DNA of 64,000 bases, taken from positions 52,361 to 116,360 of the forward strand of contig DENJ01000074.1 of assembly GCA_002359635.1 (NCBI GenBank), written 5' to 3'. This stretch comes from Burkholderiales bacterium UBA2647. Lineage in GTDB: Bacteria; Pseudomonadota; Gammaproteobacteria; Burkholderiales; Burkholderiaceae_E. Positions within the stretch are counted from its first letter, which is position 1. Each line of letters starts with the position of its first letter. The notes beneath the pieces were generated by a model, which did no database searches, had not been told where the DNA came from, and saw only the letters and a list, made by a program, of their open reading frames with translations. Positions 46,825-57,083 of this stretch are shown here, in pieces. Position numbers and translations under genes: made by a program.

Positions 46825-46853
46825 CTTGTGATTCAGGCTAGCAGCCTCCATAT
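46825..46853 (+). promoter_or_regulatory. Sigma-32-like promoter upstream of dnaK
   Basis: CTTGTGA (46825-46831), a 14-base spacer and CTCCATAT (46846-46853) match 5 of 7 and 7 of 7 defined positions except one C-to-T in the -10. It lies 41 bases before the dnaK ATG in the grpE-dnaK gap, allowing independent heat induction of dnaK-dnaJ. Confidence 0.65.
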
Positions 46854-46894
46854 CTTCATCACGTCAGCATTCAGAATCTTCAAGGAATTAAATC

Positions 46895-48835
46895 ATGGCA
46901 AAAATTATAGGTATTGATCTTGGAACGACAAATTCCTGTCTCGCAGTCATGGAAGGCGGAAGCGCCAAAGTGATTGAGAACGCTGAGGGCGCGAGAACAA
47001 CGCCATCGATTGTTGCCTACATGGAAGATGGTGAAATTTTAGTCGGTGCACCGGCAAAGCGTCAGGCGGTCACTAACCCGCGCAATACGCTTTATGCGGT
47101 GAAGCGACTGATCGGTCGCAAGTTTGCCGAACCCGAAGTTCAGAAAGATATCAATTTGATGCCTTATGGGATTGTCAAAGCTGATAACGGTGATGCTTGG
47201 GTGAAAGTGCGCGAGGACCGTCTTGCACCGCCTCAGATCTCTGCCGAAGTCTTGCGCAAGATGAAAAAGACGGCTGAAGATTACCTCGGCGAAGAAGTCA
47301 CCGAGGCGGTGATTACAGTGCCGGCTTATTTCAACGACAGTCAGCGTCAGGCAACCAAGGACGCAGGGCGAATTGCCGGGCTCGAAGTCAAGCGGATCAT
47401 CAACGAACCCACCGCGGCGGCGCTTGCCTTCGGTCTTGATAAGGCTGGCGGTGCCGATCGCAAGATTGCCGTGTATGACTTGGGCGGCGGCACCTTTGAC
47501 GTGTCGATCATCGAGATTGCTGATGTTGACGGTGAGAAGCAGTTTGAGGTTTTGTCGACCAATGGCGATACCTTTCTTGGTGGTGAAGACTTTGACCAGC
47601 GCATCATCGACTACATCATTGCCGAGTTTAAAAAAGAGCAGGGCGTCGACCTCGCCAAAGATGTTTTGGCATTGCAACGGCTTAAGGAGTCGGCCGAGAA
47701 AGCAAAAATCGAGCTTTCATCAAGCCAGCAAACCGAGTTGAATCTGCCCTACATCACCGCAGATGCAAGCGGACCCAAGCATTTGAACTTGAAAATCACG
47801 CGGGCGAAGCTTGAATCCTTGGTCGATGAGCTGGTCGAACGCACGATTGAGCCCTGCCGCAAGGCTTTGAAAGACGCAGGCTTGAAGACCGCAGACATTC
47901 ACGATGTGATTCTCGTGGGCGGTATGACTCGGATGCCCAAGGTGCAGGAAAAGGTCAAGGAATTCTTTGGCCGTGATCCCCGTCGCGATGTCAATCCCGA
48001 CGAAGCGGTTGCTGTCGGTGCTGCGATCCAGGGTGCGGTGCTGTCGGGTGATCGTAAAGATGTGCTCTTGCTTGATGTGACGCCACTCACACTTGGCATC
48101 GAGACGCTCGGTGGCGTGATGACCGCCATGATCAAGCGAAACACCACGATTCCTACCAAGCACTCGCAGGTGTTTTCGACCGCCGAAGACAATCAGCCCG
48201 CCGTCACGATTAAAGTGTTTCAGGGTGAACGCGAGATCGCAACGGGTAACAAGTTGCTCGGTGAATTCAATCTGGAAGGTATTTCAGCGGCGCCGCGCGG
48301 TATGCCGCAAATCGAGGTCACCTTTGACATCGACGCCAACGGTATCTTGCATGTCTCAGCCAAAGATAAAAACACCGGTAAAGAAAACAAAGTCACCATC
48401 AAGGCCAACTCGGGACTATCGGAAGACGAAGTGCAAAAGATGGTCAACGATGCCGCTTCGTACGCGGATGAGGACCGCAAGCGGGTTGAACTCGCGACCA
48501 CCCGAAATCAGGCCGATGCCATGATTCACTCGGTGAAGAAGTCGCTCGAGGAGCAGGGCGCAAGCCTCGAATCAACCGAGAAGGCAAGAATTGAGTCTGC
48601 GATCGCAGATGCTGAGCAGGCCATAAAAACGGATGATAAGGCGCAAATTGATGCCAAGCTCGAGGCCTTGATGAAAGCCTCGGAAAAACTCGCGCAAGCC
48701 ATGTCGGCTTCACAACAGGCCGCCGCGGCAGCAGCTGCTGCAGGAGCGGGGGGTGCCGCGGGTGCAGCGTCAGCTTCGGAGAAGAAGGATGAGGATGTGG
48801 TCGATGTAGACTTCAAGGAAGTCAAACGCGGCTGA
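46895..48835 (+). CDS. dnaK: Chaperone protein DnaK (Hsp70)
   Basis: ATP-dependent Hsp70 chaperone. The 646-residue protein begins [16 protein letters not shown] and has [27 protein letters not shown] and the [14 protein letters not shown] linker region. The C-terminus has an Ala/Gly-rich stretch and the acidic [12 protein letters not shown] tail. Length is that expected for proteobacterial DnaK. An upstream sigma-32-like promoter and the grpE and dnaJ neighbours fit heat control. ATG at 46895 follows AAGGAA. Confidence 0.99.
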   Translation: MAKIIGIDLGTTNSCLAVMEGGSAKVIENAEGARTTPSIVAYMEDGEILVGAPAKRQAVTNPRNTLYAVKRLIGRKFAEPEVQKDINLMPYGIVKADNGDAWVKVREDRLAPPQISAEVLRKMKKTAEDYLGEEVTEAVITVPAYFNDSQRQATKDAGRIAGLEVKRIINEPTAAALAFGLDKAGGADRKIAVYDLGGGTFDVSIIEIADVDGEKQFEVLSTNGDTFLGGEDFDQRIIDYIIAEFKKEQGVDLAKDVLALQRLKESAEKAKIELSSSQQTELNLPYITADASGPKHLNLKITRAKLESLVDELVERTIEPCRKALKDAGLKTADIHDVILVGGMTRMPKVQEKVKEFFGRDPRRDVNPDEAVAVGAAIQGAVLSGDRKDVLLLDVTPLTLGIETLGGVMTAMIKRNTTIPTKHSQVFSTAEDNQPAVTIKVFQGEREIATGNKLLGEFNLEGISAAPRGMPQIEVTFDIDANGILHVSAKDKNTGKENKVTIKANSGLSEDEVQKMVNDAASYADEDRKRVELATTRNQADAMIHSVKKSLEEQGASLESTEKARIESAIADAEQAIKTDDKAQIDAKLEALMKASEKLAQAMSASQQAAAAAAAAGAGGAAGAASASEKKDEDVVDVDFKEVKRG

Positions 48836-48856
48836 TCGGCCCTTTGAAGGTAAAAC

Positions 48857-49978
48857 ATGGCCAAACGTGATTATTACGAGGTGCTCGGCGTTGCCAAAAA
48901 TGGCAGCGACGATGACATCAAAAAAGCCTATCGGAAGCTGGCAATGAAGTTTCACCCGGACCGCAATCCGGGTGATAAGTCTGCTGAAGATAAGTTTAAA
49001 GAGGTCAACGAGGCCTATGCCGTGCTGTCTGATGCACAAAAACGCGAAACCTACGATCGCTTTGGTCACGCGGGGCTTGATCCATCACAGGGCGGCGCTG
49101 GCTTTGGACGCGGCGGGGCTGATTTTGCCGATGTCTTTGGCGATATTTTTGGTGATATTTTTGGTGGGCGTCAGCAGCGCGGTGGTCGTAGCAATGTTTA
49201 TCGTGGTGCAGACCTTCGCTACTCGATGGAGATCAGCTTAGAACAAGCAGCCCGTGGTTTCGCCACTGAGATTCGGGTGCCGTCCTGGGAGAAGTGCGAT
49301 GTTTGCGCCGGCACCGGTGCAAAAGCCGGCACAAAACCTGAGACTTGTGGTACCTGCGGTGGCTCGGGGAATGTGCGCGCACAGCAGGGCTTTTTTTCGA
49401 TTCAGCAGACTTGTCCGACATGCCATGGCACAGGGCGCATGATTCCACATCCCTGTACGAGTTGCGAAGGTGTCGGGCGCACCAAGCGGACCAAGACGCT
49501 TGAAGTGAAAATCCCCGCCGGTATTGACGATGGTATGCGGATTCGATCATCAGGTAATGGAGAGCCCGGCGTCAACGGCGGTCCCTCGGGGGACTTGTAC
49601 GTAGAAATCCATGTGCGCGAACATCCGGTGTTTCAGCGGGATGGCGATGATTTGCATGTTGTTGTGCCGGTCCGTATGACCATGGCAACGCTCGGGGGGC
49701 GCTTGAAAGTGCCAACGCTTGACGGTAGTGTCGAGATTGATTTGCCCGAAGGAACCCAGCCGGGGCGGAAGTTGCGACTTAAGGGCAAAGGCATCAAAGG
49801 CGTACGCTCGCAAGAGATTGGTGATCTTTATGCACACATCGAAATCGAAACCCCGGTTCGTCTCACCGATCGACAACGGGAACTGCTCGCTGAATTAGAT
49901 CGATCGTTATTAGATAACGATAGGCACAGCCCCAAAGAAAAATCTTGGACCGATAAAGTAAAAGATTTTTTTAAGTAA
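48857..49978 (+). CDS. dnaJ: Chaperone protein DnaJ (Hsp40)
   Basis: Co-chaperone that delivers clients to DnaK and stimulates its ATPase. The 373-residue protein has a J domain (DYYEVLGV..., with the HPD motif in FHPDRNPGD), a Gly/Phe-rich region near 75-110, four zinc-finger repeats ([32 protein letters not shown]) and the C-terminal substrate-binding domain. It lies 21 bases after dnaK and converges with the hydratase gene. Confidence 0.98.
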   Translation: MAKRDYYEVLGVAKNGSDDDIKKAYRKLAMKFHPDRNPGDKSAEDKFKEVNEAYAVLSDAQKRETYDRFGHAGLDPSQGGAGFGRGGADFADVFGDIFGDIFGGRQQRGGRSNVYRGADLRYSMEISLEQAARGFATEIRVPSWEKCDVCAGTGAKAGTKPETCGTCGGSGNVRAQQGFFSIQQTCPTCHGTGRMIPHPCTSCEGVGRTKRTKTLEVKIPAGIDDGMRIRSSGNGEPGVNGGPSGDLYVEIHVREHPVFQRDGDDLHVVVPVRMTMATLGGRLKVPTLDGSVEIDLPEGTQPGRKLRLKGKGIKGVRSQEIGDLYAHIEIETPVRLTDRQRELLAELDRSLLDNDRHSPKEKSWTDKVKDFFK

Positions 49979-49984
49979 TCGGCA

Positions 49985-50992
49985 CTACCAGGCCATTTGC
50001 GCTTGCATGGCGAGCGTGCCATCTGCTTTCTCAATCAAGCAATCGGTGACCGTCAGGCTGATCTCTGACGCCGCTTCCCCTGAACCTTCGCTCAGTTGCA
50101 TTTGTGATGTGGTTTGCCGGTGGAGCAGGCTATCTGGCCCAATGGCCTTGCATGGGCGCGCGATGACCTTGATCAATTCACCGTCAAACACAGGTGAGAG
50201 CGCACGAAAGGCAAAATGGCGTGGTCGCTGACAAGACGCTTGATACCAGGCGAGCGTTCCCATCATGCAAGCCATGAGAGGGCCATGCACAATCAGACCT
50301 GGATATTTTTCAACGGCGATACAGTGACGTCGATCATAGTGAATTTTATGACTATTAAAGGTGAGTGCCGAATAACGAAATAGTAAAACTTCATCAGCTT
50401 GCATTGCGCAGCTAATCTCCTCTGACGCTTTGTCTGACGCAAGCGCTGCGGCTTGTTGAAGATTGACTGGCCATACTTTAGCTTGGTAGGCTGGATTTAC
50501 TTGGGGCGCTTCAATCTTAGGAATATCACGATAAACAATATCGTGCTCTTCATCGAGCACAAGCTCATCGTCTCGCCGCCATTGGTGGCTGACCGTGACA
50601 AAAACAAGCTCGCCGCTGCGTCCCGACTTCGTCTCGATGGCACTCACCGTGGACTCACGGCTGATCGTGTCAGCAAGCTTGAAGTCCTGATGCCAATGAA
50701 GTCGGCTGCCTGCCCACATACGGCGTGGCAGAGGAACGGGCGGCAAGAAGCCGCCCCTCGCAGCATGGCCGTCGGGCCCAGCCTGATGCATGGCCGAGAT
50801 CGGAGTTGCAAAAATCCAGTGCCAAAGAGGTGGCAGTACGCTTCCCTGTTGAAAATCATGATGATCAAGATCGAGACTGGCGGCGAGTTGTTGCACGCGT
50901 TGTTGATCGACCCGGTCGATGGCGAGTTCGCGACGACCAATCCATGCTTTTAAGGCATCAAGATCAAGAAGGCTTTGCGGTTTGTCGACCAT
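49985..50992 (-). CDS. MaoC/HotDog-type acyl-CoA hydratase (mesaconyl-C4-CoA hydratase/HTD2-like)
   Basis: About 335 residues with an N-terminal FAS1-like dehydratase region and a C-terminal MaoC-like region. YPGLIVHGPL and the SHKIHYDRR segment near residue 225 resemble the type 2 hydroxyacyl-thioester dehydratase and mesaconyl-C4-CoA hydratase group, which hydrate branched unsaturated C4-C5 CoA esters. The exact substrate is not decided. It starts at GTGATG directly after the crotonase stop (ATG 50992 preferred, GTG 50995 possible), so the two act together. Convergent with dnaJ. Confidence 0.8.
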   Translation of the reverse strand: MVDKPQSLLDLDALKAWIGRRELAIDRVDQQRVQQLAASLDLDHHDFQQGSVLPPLWHWIFATPISAMHQAGPDGHAARGGFLPPVPLPRRMWAGSRLHWHQDFKLADTISRESTVSAIETKSGRSGELVFVTVSHQWRRDDELVLDEEHDIVYRDIPKIEAPQVNPAYQAKVWPVNLQQAAALASDKASEEISCAMQADEVLLFRYSALTFNSHKIHYDRRHCIAVEKYPGLIVHGPLMACMMGTLAWYQASCQRPRHFAFRALSPVFDGELIKVIARPCKAIGPDSLLHRQTTSQMQLSEGSGEAASEISLTVTDCLIEKADGTLAMQAQMAW

Positions 50993-50995
50993 CAC

Positions 50996-51793
50996 TTACC
51001 GTCCTTTGAATTGAGCAGCCCGCCGCGCCTTAAACGATGCAATGCCTTCTGCTGCGTCCTCGCTTGCAGCGAGTGCTGCCTGGACCGAGCGAAACGCGGC
51101 AATGGCTTGTTCTCGTCCTTGCTCAACCGACAATAGTACGTTGCGCCTGCTCGCAACGACGGCAAGCGGCGCGTTGTTTGCGATGCGTTGAGCCAATTCC
51201 CGGGCGCGCCCAAAGAGCGCTGCTGCCGGTACGATTTCTTGAACATAGCCCGCCCTTAGTGCTTCCTGAGCACCGAATTCATCGGCTACCAACAAGTGGT
51301 AAAGCGCAGTACCCGTGCCAGCGCGCTCTGCCATGCGTACGGTTGCGCCCCCGGTTGCCATGATCCCGCGCTTGACCTCGAGTTGGGAAAACCTGCAGTT
51401 ATCGGCGGCGACCACCACATCGGCAGCCAGCATTAACTCGATGCCGAGCGTGTAGCAAATGCCTTGGACCGCTGCGACAACAGGCTTGCTGCGACGCGGT
51501 TCGCGCAGATCAAAGGGATCGACAAGGTCTGCGGGCCACATGGAGCGGCCTTCGCGCATTGCTTCGGCCCATCGGGGTAGGTCCAGTCCGCCCGTGAAGT
51601 GATCGCCCTCGGCGCATAAGATCCCGACCCTTAATTCATCATCCTGCTCAAGACGGGTGTAGGCCTGCGCGAGCGCCAGGCCCATTTCCGGGGTGAAACC
51701 GTTCCGCTTTTCAGGACGGTTAATGCGGATTACCAAGAGATGGTTCTCAACCATCAAATCAACACGCCCGAAGTTTGACGGCTGATGTTCCAC
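50996..51793 (-). CDS. Enoyl-CoA hydratase/isomerase (crotonase) family protein
   Basis: About 265 residues of the crotonase fold: NRPEKRNGFTPEM near residue 28, oxyanion-hole DHFTGGLDL and the GICYTLGIELMLAADVVVAA segment with a Glu in the first catalytic position. The start is GTG at 51793 because AAGGAG lies six bases upstream; the longer frame upstream has no such site and overlaps hemL's promoter. It is followed at once by the HTD2-like hydratase, suggesting one degradative acyl-CoA pathway. Substrate unknown. Confidence 0.88.
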   Translation of the reverse strand: MEHQPSNFGRVDLMVENHLLVIRINRPEKRNGFTPEMGLALAQAYTRLEQDDELRVGILCAEGDHFTGGLDLPRWAEAMREGRSMWPADLVDPFDLREPRRSKPVVAAVQGICYTLGIELMLAADVVVAADNCRFSQLEVKRGIMATGGATVRMAERAGTGTALYHLLVADEFGAQEALRAGYVQEIVPAAALFGRARELAQRIANNAPLAVVASRRNVLLSVEQGREQAIAAFRSVQAALAASEDAAEGIASFKARRAAQFKGR

Positions 51794-51909
51794 GGCGTTC
51801 TCCTTGATTGGCCTGTCGTTGCGAAAACGCGTTATTCTCAATGCATCAAGCGAAGTGAAGCAAGTCCTAAGCTTCGCCGATGGTCCGATAAGCGAGGGGA
51901 GAGAGCTAA

Positions 51910-53199
51910 ATGACAGTCGTTGGCAATGCGGCAGCGTTTGCGAGAGCGCAACAGTGTTTGGTTGGCGGGGTGAACAGCGCTGTTCGCGCATTTAAAGCGG
52001 TTGGGGGAACGCCTCGATTTATTGAGCGTGCGCAAGGCGCTTACATGTGGGATATAGAAGGTAAACGGTATATTGATTATCTCGGATCCTGGGGCCCGAT
52101 GATTGTTGGGCAGGCCCATCCGGCGGTGGTCAAAGCGGTTCAAGACGCTGCCACAAGGGGCTTGTCCTATGGGGCGCCCAATGTGATGGAAACCGAGCTG
52201 GCTGAAAGAATAAAGGACTTACACCCACATATTGAGCGTGTACGCTTTACAAGTTCTGGCACGGAGGCTGCGATGTCGGCCCTCCGATTGGCCCGTGGCG
52301 CAACCGGTCGGACCAAAATCCTCAAGTTTGAGGGCTGCTATCACGGGACCGCCGACAGCCTTCTCGTGAAGGCCGGATCGGGTGCGCTGGCCTTTGGCAC
52401 ACCCAGCTCAGCCGGCGTGCCTGCCGATCTTGCCCAGCATACTTTAGTCGCAAACTATAACGATCTGCCAAGCGTCCAGGCCTTCTTCGATCAGTACCCG
52501 CAGCAGATCGCCTGTGTCATGATCGAACCACTACCCGGCAATATGAATTTAATGATGCCCGAGGCTGGATTTCTAGAGGGCTTGCAGGCGCTTTGCCGGG
52601 CTGATGGGGCCTTGTTGATTTTTGACGAGGTGATGAGTGGTTTTCGTGTTGCACTGGGCGGTGCGCAGGAAGTCACAGGCATCACGCCCGATTTATCAGC
52701 CTTTGGTAAGGTGATTGGCGGCGGTATGCCTGTGGGTGCCTTTGGTGGCCCGGCAGCAGTGATGGAGCATATGGCGCCACTGGGACCTGTCTATCAGGCT
52801 GGGACCTTGTCGGGTAACCCGATAGCCATGGCAGCCGGTCTTGCAACACTCGATCTTATTGCAGCGCCCGGTTTTTTTGCGGCGCTGTCAGCAAGTACGA
52901 CAAGGCTTGTTCAGGGTCTTGTGGATGCGGCCGCAAGTCACGGGATTGCCTTCAGTGCCCGAAGTGTAGGGGGCATGGCAGGCATGTATTTTATGGCCCG
53001 CGCCCCGCGCAATTTTGCAGAGATTCAGGGCCAGGACAGTGAAGCTTTCAAACGTTTTTTTCACGGTATGCTGGAGGAAGGGATCTATTTCCCGCCCTCA
53101 ACCGTTGAGGCTTTCTTCACCTCATCTGCGCTCAGTGAAGCGGATATTGCCTTCACCCTGGACGCCGCCGACAGGGCATTTGCCGCAAGTCGGCGTTAG
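51910..53199 (+). CDS. hemL: Glutamate-1-semialdehyde 2,1-aminomutase
   Basis: PLP enzyme making 5-aminolevulinate from glutamate-1-semialdehyde in the C5 heme pathway. The 429-residue protein has [16 protein letters not shown] near 18-33, [29 protein letters not shown] and the PLP Lys267 in [25 protein letters not shown] precedes the ATG. Use of this pathway is normal for betaproteobacteria. Its 3' end overlaps fabI by 4 bases. Confidence 0.98.
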   Translation: MTVVGNAAAFARAQQCLVGGVNSAVRAFKAVGGTPRFIERAQGAYMWDIEGKRYIDYLGSWGPMIVGQAHPAVVKAVQDAATRGLSYGAPNVMETELAERIKDLHPHIERVRFTSSGTEAAMSALRLARGATGRTKILKFEGCYHGTADSLLVKAGSGALAFGTPSSAGVPADLAQHTLVANYNDLPSVQAFFDQYPQQIACVMIEPLPGNMNLMMPEAGFLEGLQALCRADGALLIFDEVMSGFRVALGGAQEVTGITPDLSAFGKVIGGGMPVGAFGGPAAVMEHMAPLGPVYQAGTLSGNPIAMAAGLATLDLIAAPGFFAALSASTTRLVQGLVDAAASHGIAFSARSVGGMAGMYFMARAPRNFAEIQGQDSEAFKRFFHGMLEEGIYFPPSTVEAFFTSSALSEADIAFTLDAADRAFAASRR

Positions 53200-53987
53200 G
53201 AGTCTCCACCAATACCGCTTGCGACCCAGTGAAACCCGCCATCGACATAAAGAATTTCACCGGTCATGGCTCGTGAAAGATCTGAAAGTAAGAACGTAGC
53301 GACATTGCCCACATCGTCGATATCGATATTGCGGCGGATGGGGGCGTTTTGTTTGACGTGTTCTAGAATCTTCGAAAAACCTTTGATCCCGCTGGCTGCA
53401 AGGGTCTTAATCGGGCCTGCGGAGATCGCGTTCACACGGATGCCCCTAGGCCCGAGCGAGCCTGCGAGGTAGCGTACCCCAGCCTCGAGGCTGGCCTTTG
53501 CCAACCCCATGGTGTTGTAGTTGGGAACCATCCGTTCAGCGCCCAAATAAGACAAGGTGACGACCGAGGCCGGGCCCTGACCCATCAATGGCTGTGCCTG
53601 CTTACAAACCCCGATCAAACTGTAGGCGGAAATATCATGGGCCATTCGGAATGCTTCACGCGACGCGCCTTCCAGAAAATCGCCCGAAATCGCTTCGCGC
53701 GGCGCATAGGCAATCGCATGCACCAAGCCGTCGAGGTGATTCCAAGAGACTGCAAGATCGGCAAACAGGCGGACAATGGCCTCGTCGTCGCCCACATCGC
53801 AAGGAAAAACAAGCGAGCTCCCCAGTGAGTTTGCAAGCTCTGTGACGCGTTGTTGAAAGCGTTCATTCTGGAAGGTAAAGGCAAGGCTTGCCCCCTGCTC
53901 AGCGCAGGACTTGGCAATGCCATAGGCAATAGAACGGTTTGACAAGACGCCCATGACCAAGATTTTCTTATCTTTCAGTAATCCCAT
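53196..53987 (-). CDS. fabI: Enoyl-[acyl-carrier-protein] reductase (NADH), FabI
   Basis: Last reduction in each round of fatty acid elongation. The 263-residue protein has the FabI catalytic residues Tyr147, Tyr157 and Lys164 in [20 protein letters not shown], quoted in part, one residue shifted from E. coli. The start at 53987 has GGGAG six bases upstream; the frame extends 13 codons further, without support. The region upstream carries no other gene on this strand. It is the target of triclosan-type inhibitors in known species. Confidence 0.97.
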   Translation of the reverse strand: MGLLKDKKILVMGVLSNRSIAYGIAKSCAEQGASLAFTFQNERFQQRVTELANSLGSSLVFPCDVGDDEAIVRLFADLAVSWNHLDGLVHAIAYAPREAISGDFLEGASREAFRMAHDISAYSLIGVCKQAQPLMGQGPASVVTLSYLGAERMVPNYNTMGLAKASLEAGVRYLAGSLGPRGIRVNAISAGPIKTLAASGIKGFSKILEHVKQNAPIRRNIDIDDVGNVATFLLSDLSRAMTGEILYVDGGFHWVASGIGGDS

Positions 53988-54290
53988 GATGCACTCCCGA
54001 AGCGATGCCGATAAGGCTTGTGACAACGAAAGAAATAAGCATACCCTGCTCGGCGAGTTCTAGCGCCGGTTGCTGTGGCCAAGGCTTGGAACCCCTTGGG
54101 GCTTGCATCGCTAGGGTATGGCGATAAACTCTGCAATGGCTCGCAGTGCGCTTGGCGCATGTCTTGCTTCGGCACTGGTTCGGCACTGGTTTGGCTCGGC
54201 GTTGGTTTGCTGCCCAGCGCTGGTACGCTTCGGCGAGGGTTTTGCTCGGCCACGAGGGCAAATGGTTTTGCCTAATCAAGGAGATAAGCT
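53988..54290. other. 303-base intergenic region between fabI and the first ABC receptor gene
   Basis: No convincing gene: short open frames here overlap each other and lack ribosome sites. It contains repeated TTCGGCACTGG (about 54169-54195), a palindrome CCAAGGCTTGG, CCCCTTGGGG and a stem GGCAAA-TGGT-TTTGCC (54257-54272). The last lies just before the ribosome site AAGGAG of the next gene, so it may act in its leader RNA. Promoters for both divergent genes must be here. Confidence 0.6.
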
Positions 54291-56120
54291 TTGGTTGTAA
54301 GCAGATTCAGTCAGTTTGTGTGCAAGTTTAAGCAGGCAAGCCGTTCGATTTACCGATGCTTGATCATCAGCATCACGGTAACGCTAACGCCAAGCCTTCA
54401 AGCCGCTGCGAATCCGGCAGACCCGAATAAAGTCCTGAGAATTGCCTTCCCGACGGCCGAATCGGGTTTTGACCCGGTTCGCGTGAACGATCTGTATTCC
54501 AATACGATCACCCATGCACTTTTTCATACCTTGGTGAGTTGGGACTGGCTGGCAAAGCCGGCTAGACTTGTGCCCTACGCAGCCGAGGGCATGCCCGAGA
54601 TCAGCGATGATGGAAGGACTTACACCTTTCGTATTCGAAAAGGATTGCTGTTCACACCGGATGCGGCTTTCAAGGGTAAGCGGCGGGAACTCGTTGCACA
54701 AGACTTCGCCTACACCTTAAAGCGACACGCCGATCCAAAGAGTCGTTCGCCACAGCTTTCTGATCTGGAAGACAAGATACTCGGGTTCGCTGAGGCCAAC
54801 CGTGCCGCCGTCAGTTCGGGGCGTTTCGATTATGACGCCGAGATTCCTGGTATTCAGGTTTTAGATCGTTATACGCTGCGCATTAAGCTGATCCGCCAGG
54901 AACGGAACTTTTTGTCGCTGCTTGCCAACCCCTATGCCGGTGGGATGGCGCGAGAAGTGGTTGAGCACTACGGGCTTGAAGCAACCATGTCAAATCCCGT
55001 CGGCACCGGCCCTTATAAAATCGAGAAGTGGGTGCGAGGCTCCAAAATCATCTTGTCCGCTAATCCGGACTTTCCTGCGTTTACTTGGGACTTTGAGGCA
55101 CCTGAGCTTGATGAAGCTGACAAGCGTGTCGTTGCCCAGATGAAAGGGCGAAAAATGCCCCAAATCGGTCGGGTGGAGATCAGTATTATTGAAGAGCCTC
55201 AATCTGCATGGCTCGCCTTCAGCAGCAAATCGATTGACACGATCGCAGTGCCGCCATCCTTCATTGAAAAAGCGCTTGATGCGAATAACCGTCTGCTTGC
55301 GAGTTGGGCCGAGCAAGGCGTTGGCATGTATCGCTCGGTCGAACCCGATATTCGTTACCAATTCTTTAATCTTAAGGACCCTGTGATTGGCGGCTATACC
55401 AAGGAGAAGATTGCGCTTCGCAGAGCGATCATTTTGGGCTATGACGTCGATGAAGAAATCAGGGTGATCCGAAAGAATCAGGCCGTTAAAGCAGAGCAAA
55501 TGGTGGCCCCGGTGATCCCAGGGCACGATCCTAATTACCGTAGCATCGTTCGCTATGACCCGGGCCTCGCCAACGCGCTGCTTGATCAATTCAATTACCG
55601 CAAAGGGGCGGACGGCTATCGCACACAGCCTGATGGCAAAGCTCTGGTTTTCACGATTTATTCAACAACCAGCTCCGTCGACAGAGAACGTGATGAGCTT
55701 TGGAAGCGGTCTATGGACCGGATTGGTATCCGCCTTGAGGTGAAGAAAGATAAATTTCCAGAGTTGCTGAAGCAGGGTAAGCAGTGCGCGATTTCCTCCT
55801 GGGCGCTCGGGTGGACCCGCTCGGCAGAGTCCGAATTCGTGATGAAATTGCTTTCATCAAAGACGATTGGCCAAAACAACTATGCTTGCTTTGAATCGAA
55901 AGCATATGACCAATACTTCGAAGATCTAAAGCGACTTCCCGATGGTCCTGAGCGTAAGCGTGTGCTTCATAATATGTATCGGTTAATGGAGGTATACGGC
56001 GTTTTAGGTCTTAGTTCAACGTCGATTGCGACCCGTTTGCATCATCCTTGGGTCGAGGGCTATCGCAAACACCCCTTGCTGCTCTCTGATTTCCACCTCA
56101 TGGACATTCGCAAGCCCTAG
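54291..56120 (+). CDS. Extracellular solute-binding protein, family 5 (oligopeptide/YejA-like)
   Basis: A 609-residue periplasmic receptor. Residues 1-36 contain a basic N-terminus, a hydrophobic segment (LIISITVTLTPSLQAA) and a likely cleavage near LQAA-ANPADP. The mature protein has the family opening VLRIAFPTAESGFDPV and a SNPVGTGPYKIEKW motif. The start is TTG at 54291, supported by AAGGAG eight bases upstream. It leads a set of permease, permease and double ATPase genes, so it supplies that uptake system with a peptide-like solute. Ligand not defined. Confidence 0.9.
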   Translation: MVVSRFSQFVCKFKQASRSIYRCLIISITVTLTPSLQAAANPADPNKVLRIAFPTAESGFDPVRVNDLYSNTITHALFHTLVSWDWLAKPARLVPYAAEGMPEISDDGRTYTFRIRKGLLFTPDAAFKGKRRELVAQDFAYTLKRHADPKSRSPQLSDLEDKILGFAEANRAAVSSGRFDYDAEIPGIQVLDRYTLRIKLIRQERNFLSLLANPYAGGMAREVVEHYGLEATMSNPVGTGPYKIEKWVRGSKIILSANPDFPAFTWDFEAPELDEADKRVVAQMKGRKMPQIGRVEISIIEEPQSAWLAFSSKSIDTIAVPPSFIEKALDANNRLLASWAEQGVGMYRSVEPDIRYQFFNLKDPVIGGYTKEKIALRRAIILGYDVDEEIRVIRKNQAVKAEQMVAPVIPGHDPNYRSIVRYDPGLANALLDQFNYRKGADGYRTQPDGKALVFTIYSTTSSVDRERDELWKRSMDRIGIRLEVKKDKFPELLKQGKQCAISSWALGWTRSAESEFVMKLLSSKTIGQNNYACFESKAYDQYFEDLKRLPDGPERKRVLHNMYRLMEVYGVLGLSSTSIATRLHHPWVEGYRKHPLLLSDFHLMDIRKP

Positions 56121-56122
56121 CC

Positions 56123-57061
56123 ATGGCGGCCTACGTTATCCGGCGCCTCTGGCAAATGCTCCCCACCATGGCTGGGGTCGTATTGCTTGTATTCTTTCTC
56201 TTCAACTGGGTCGGTGGTGATCCGGCCTACGTGCTCGCGGGGTTGTTTTCAAGTCAGGAGCAAATCGCCAGCATTCGGAAAGAGCTCGGACTGGACGAGC
56301 CGATGTGGAGGCAGCTGCTTATTTTTGTCAAACAAGTCATCAGTTTCGATTTTGGGACAAGCTGGACCACCGGAGAAAAAGTCTCCCAGATCTTCGCAAC
56401 CCGCTTGCCCGCTTCGCTGACCGTGGTGGCTCCCCTATTAGTGATCGAAACCATGATCGGCGTGGTGATTGCGATCGCGGTATCCTGGGTGCGGGGATCA
56501 TGGATTGATCGCAGCGTGATGATTGTTTGTACGACAGCCATGTCGATCAGCATTTTGGTTTTCATTATCGTTGGTCAATACTTATTGGCGTATCGGCTTA
56601 ACTGGTTCCCGGTCCAAGGTTGGGGCGAGTCGTTCACGACCAACTTATTCGTTTACGCGCCCTTGCCGATTTTGCTCGGTTTGATGGTCAGTATTGCGCC
56701 CAACACCAGGCTTTTCCGCAGCTTCATCCTGGATGAGATCGATCAAGATTATGTACGTACTGCGAGAGCCAAGGGCATGAACGAAGCCCGAGTTATGTTT
56801 ATCCATGTGCTACGCAACGCATTGATTCCGGTAATCACCTTTGTGATTTCCAATCTCCCGGGTTTGTTGCTTGGCGCATTTTTGCTTGAGCGATTCTTTG
56901 GTATTCCCGGTGTGGGGCGAGAGATTATCTTGGCGGTCGAGCGTAGCGATTTCCCGGTGATTAAGGCAGTAACGGTTTATGTGGCGCTTGCCACCATGGT
57001 GTTCAATTTGATCGGCGACTTGCTTTATCGGCTCGCTGATCCGAGGATCCAACTCAAATGA
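56123..57061 (+). CDS. ABC transporter permease (DppB/YejB-like)
   Basis: A 312-residue inner-membrane permease with six predicted helices and a DYVRTARAKGMNEARVMFIHVLRNALIP segment, partly quoted, which is the EAA loop contacting the ATPase. PGLLLGAFLLERFFGIPGVGRE is the family C-terminal signature. It starts two bases after the receptor stop, so translation is coupled. It forms the channel with the next permease. Confidence 0.93.
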   Translation: MAAYVIRRLWQMLPTMAGVVLLVFFLFNWVGGDPAYVLAGLFSSQEQIASIRKELGLDEPMWRQLLIFVKQVISFDFGTSWTTGEKVSQIFATRLPASLTVVAPLLVIETMIGVVIAIAVSWVRGSWIDRSVMIVCTTAMSISILVFIIVGQYLLAYRLNWFPVQGWGESFTTNLFVYAPLPILLGLMVSIAPNTRLFRSFILDEIDQDYVRTARAKGMNEARVMFIHVLRNALIPVITFVISNLPGLLLGAFLLERFFGIPGVGREIILAVERSDFPVIKAVTVYVALATMVFNLIGDLLYRLADPRIQLK

Positions 57062-57083
57062 TCATGGCGAGGATCCAAGGCCT

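Noticed and set aside
54075..54331. Small overlapping ORFs upstream of the receptor gene
   Set aside because: Three frames overlap on the same strand with no ribosome sites or recognisable products.
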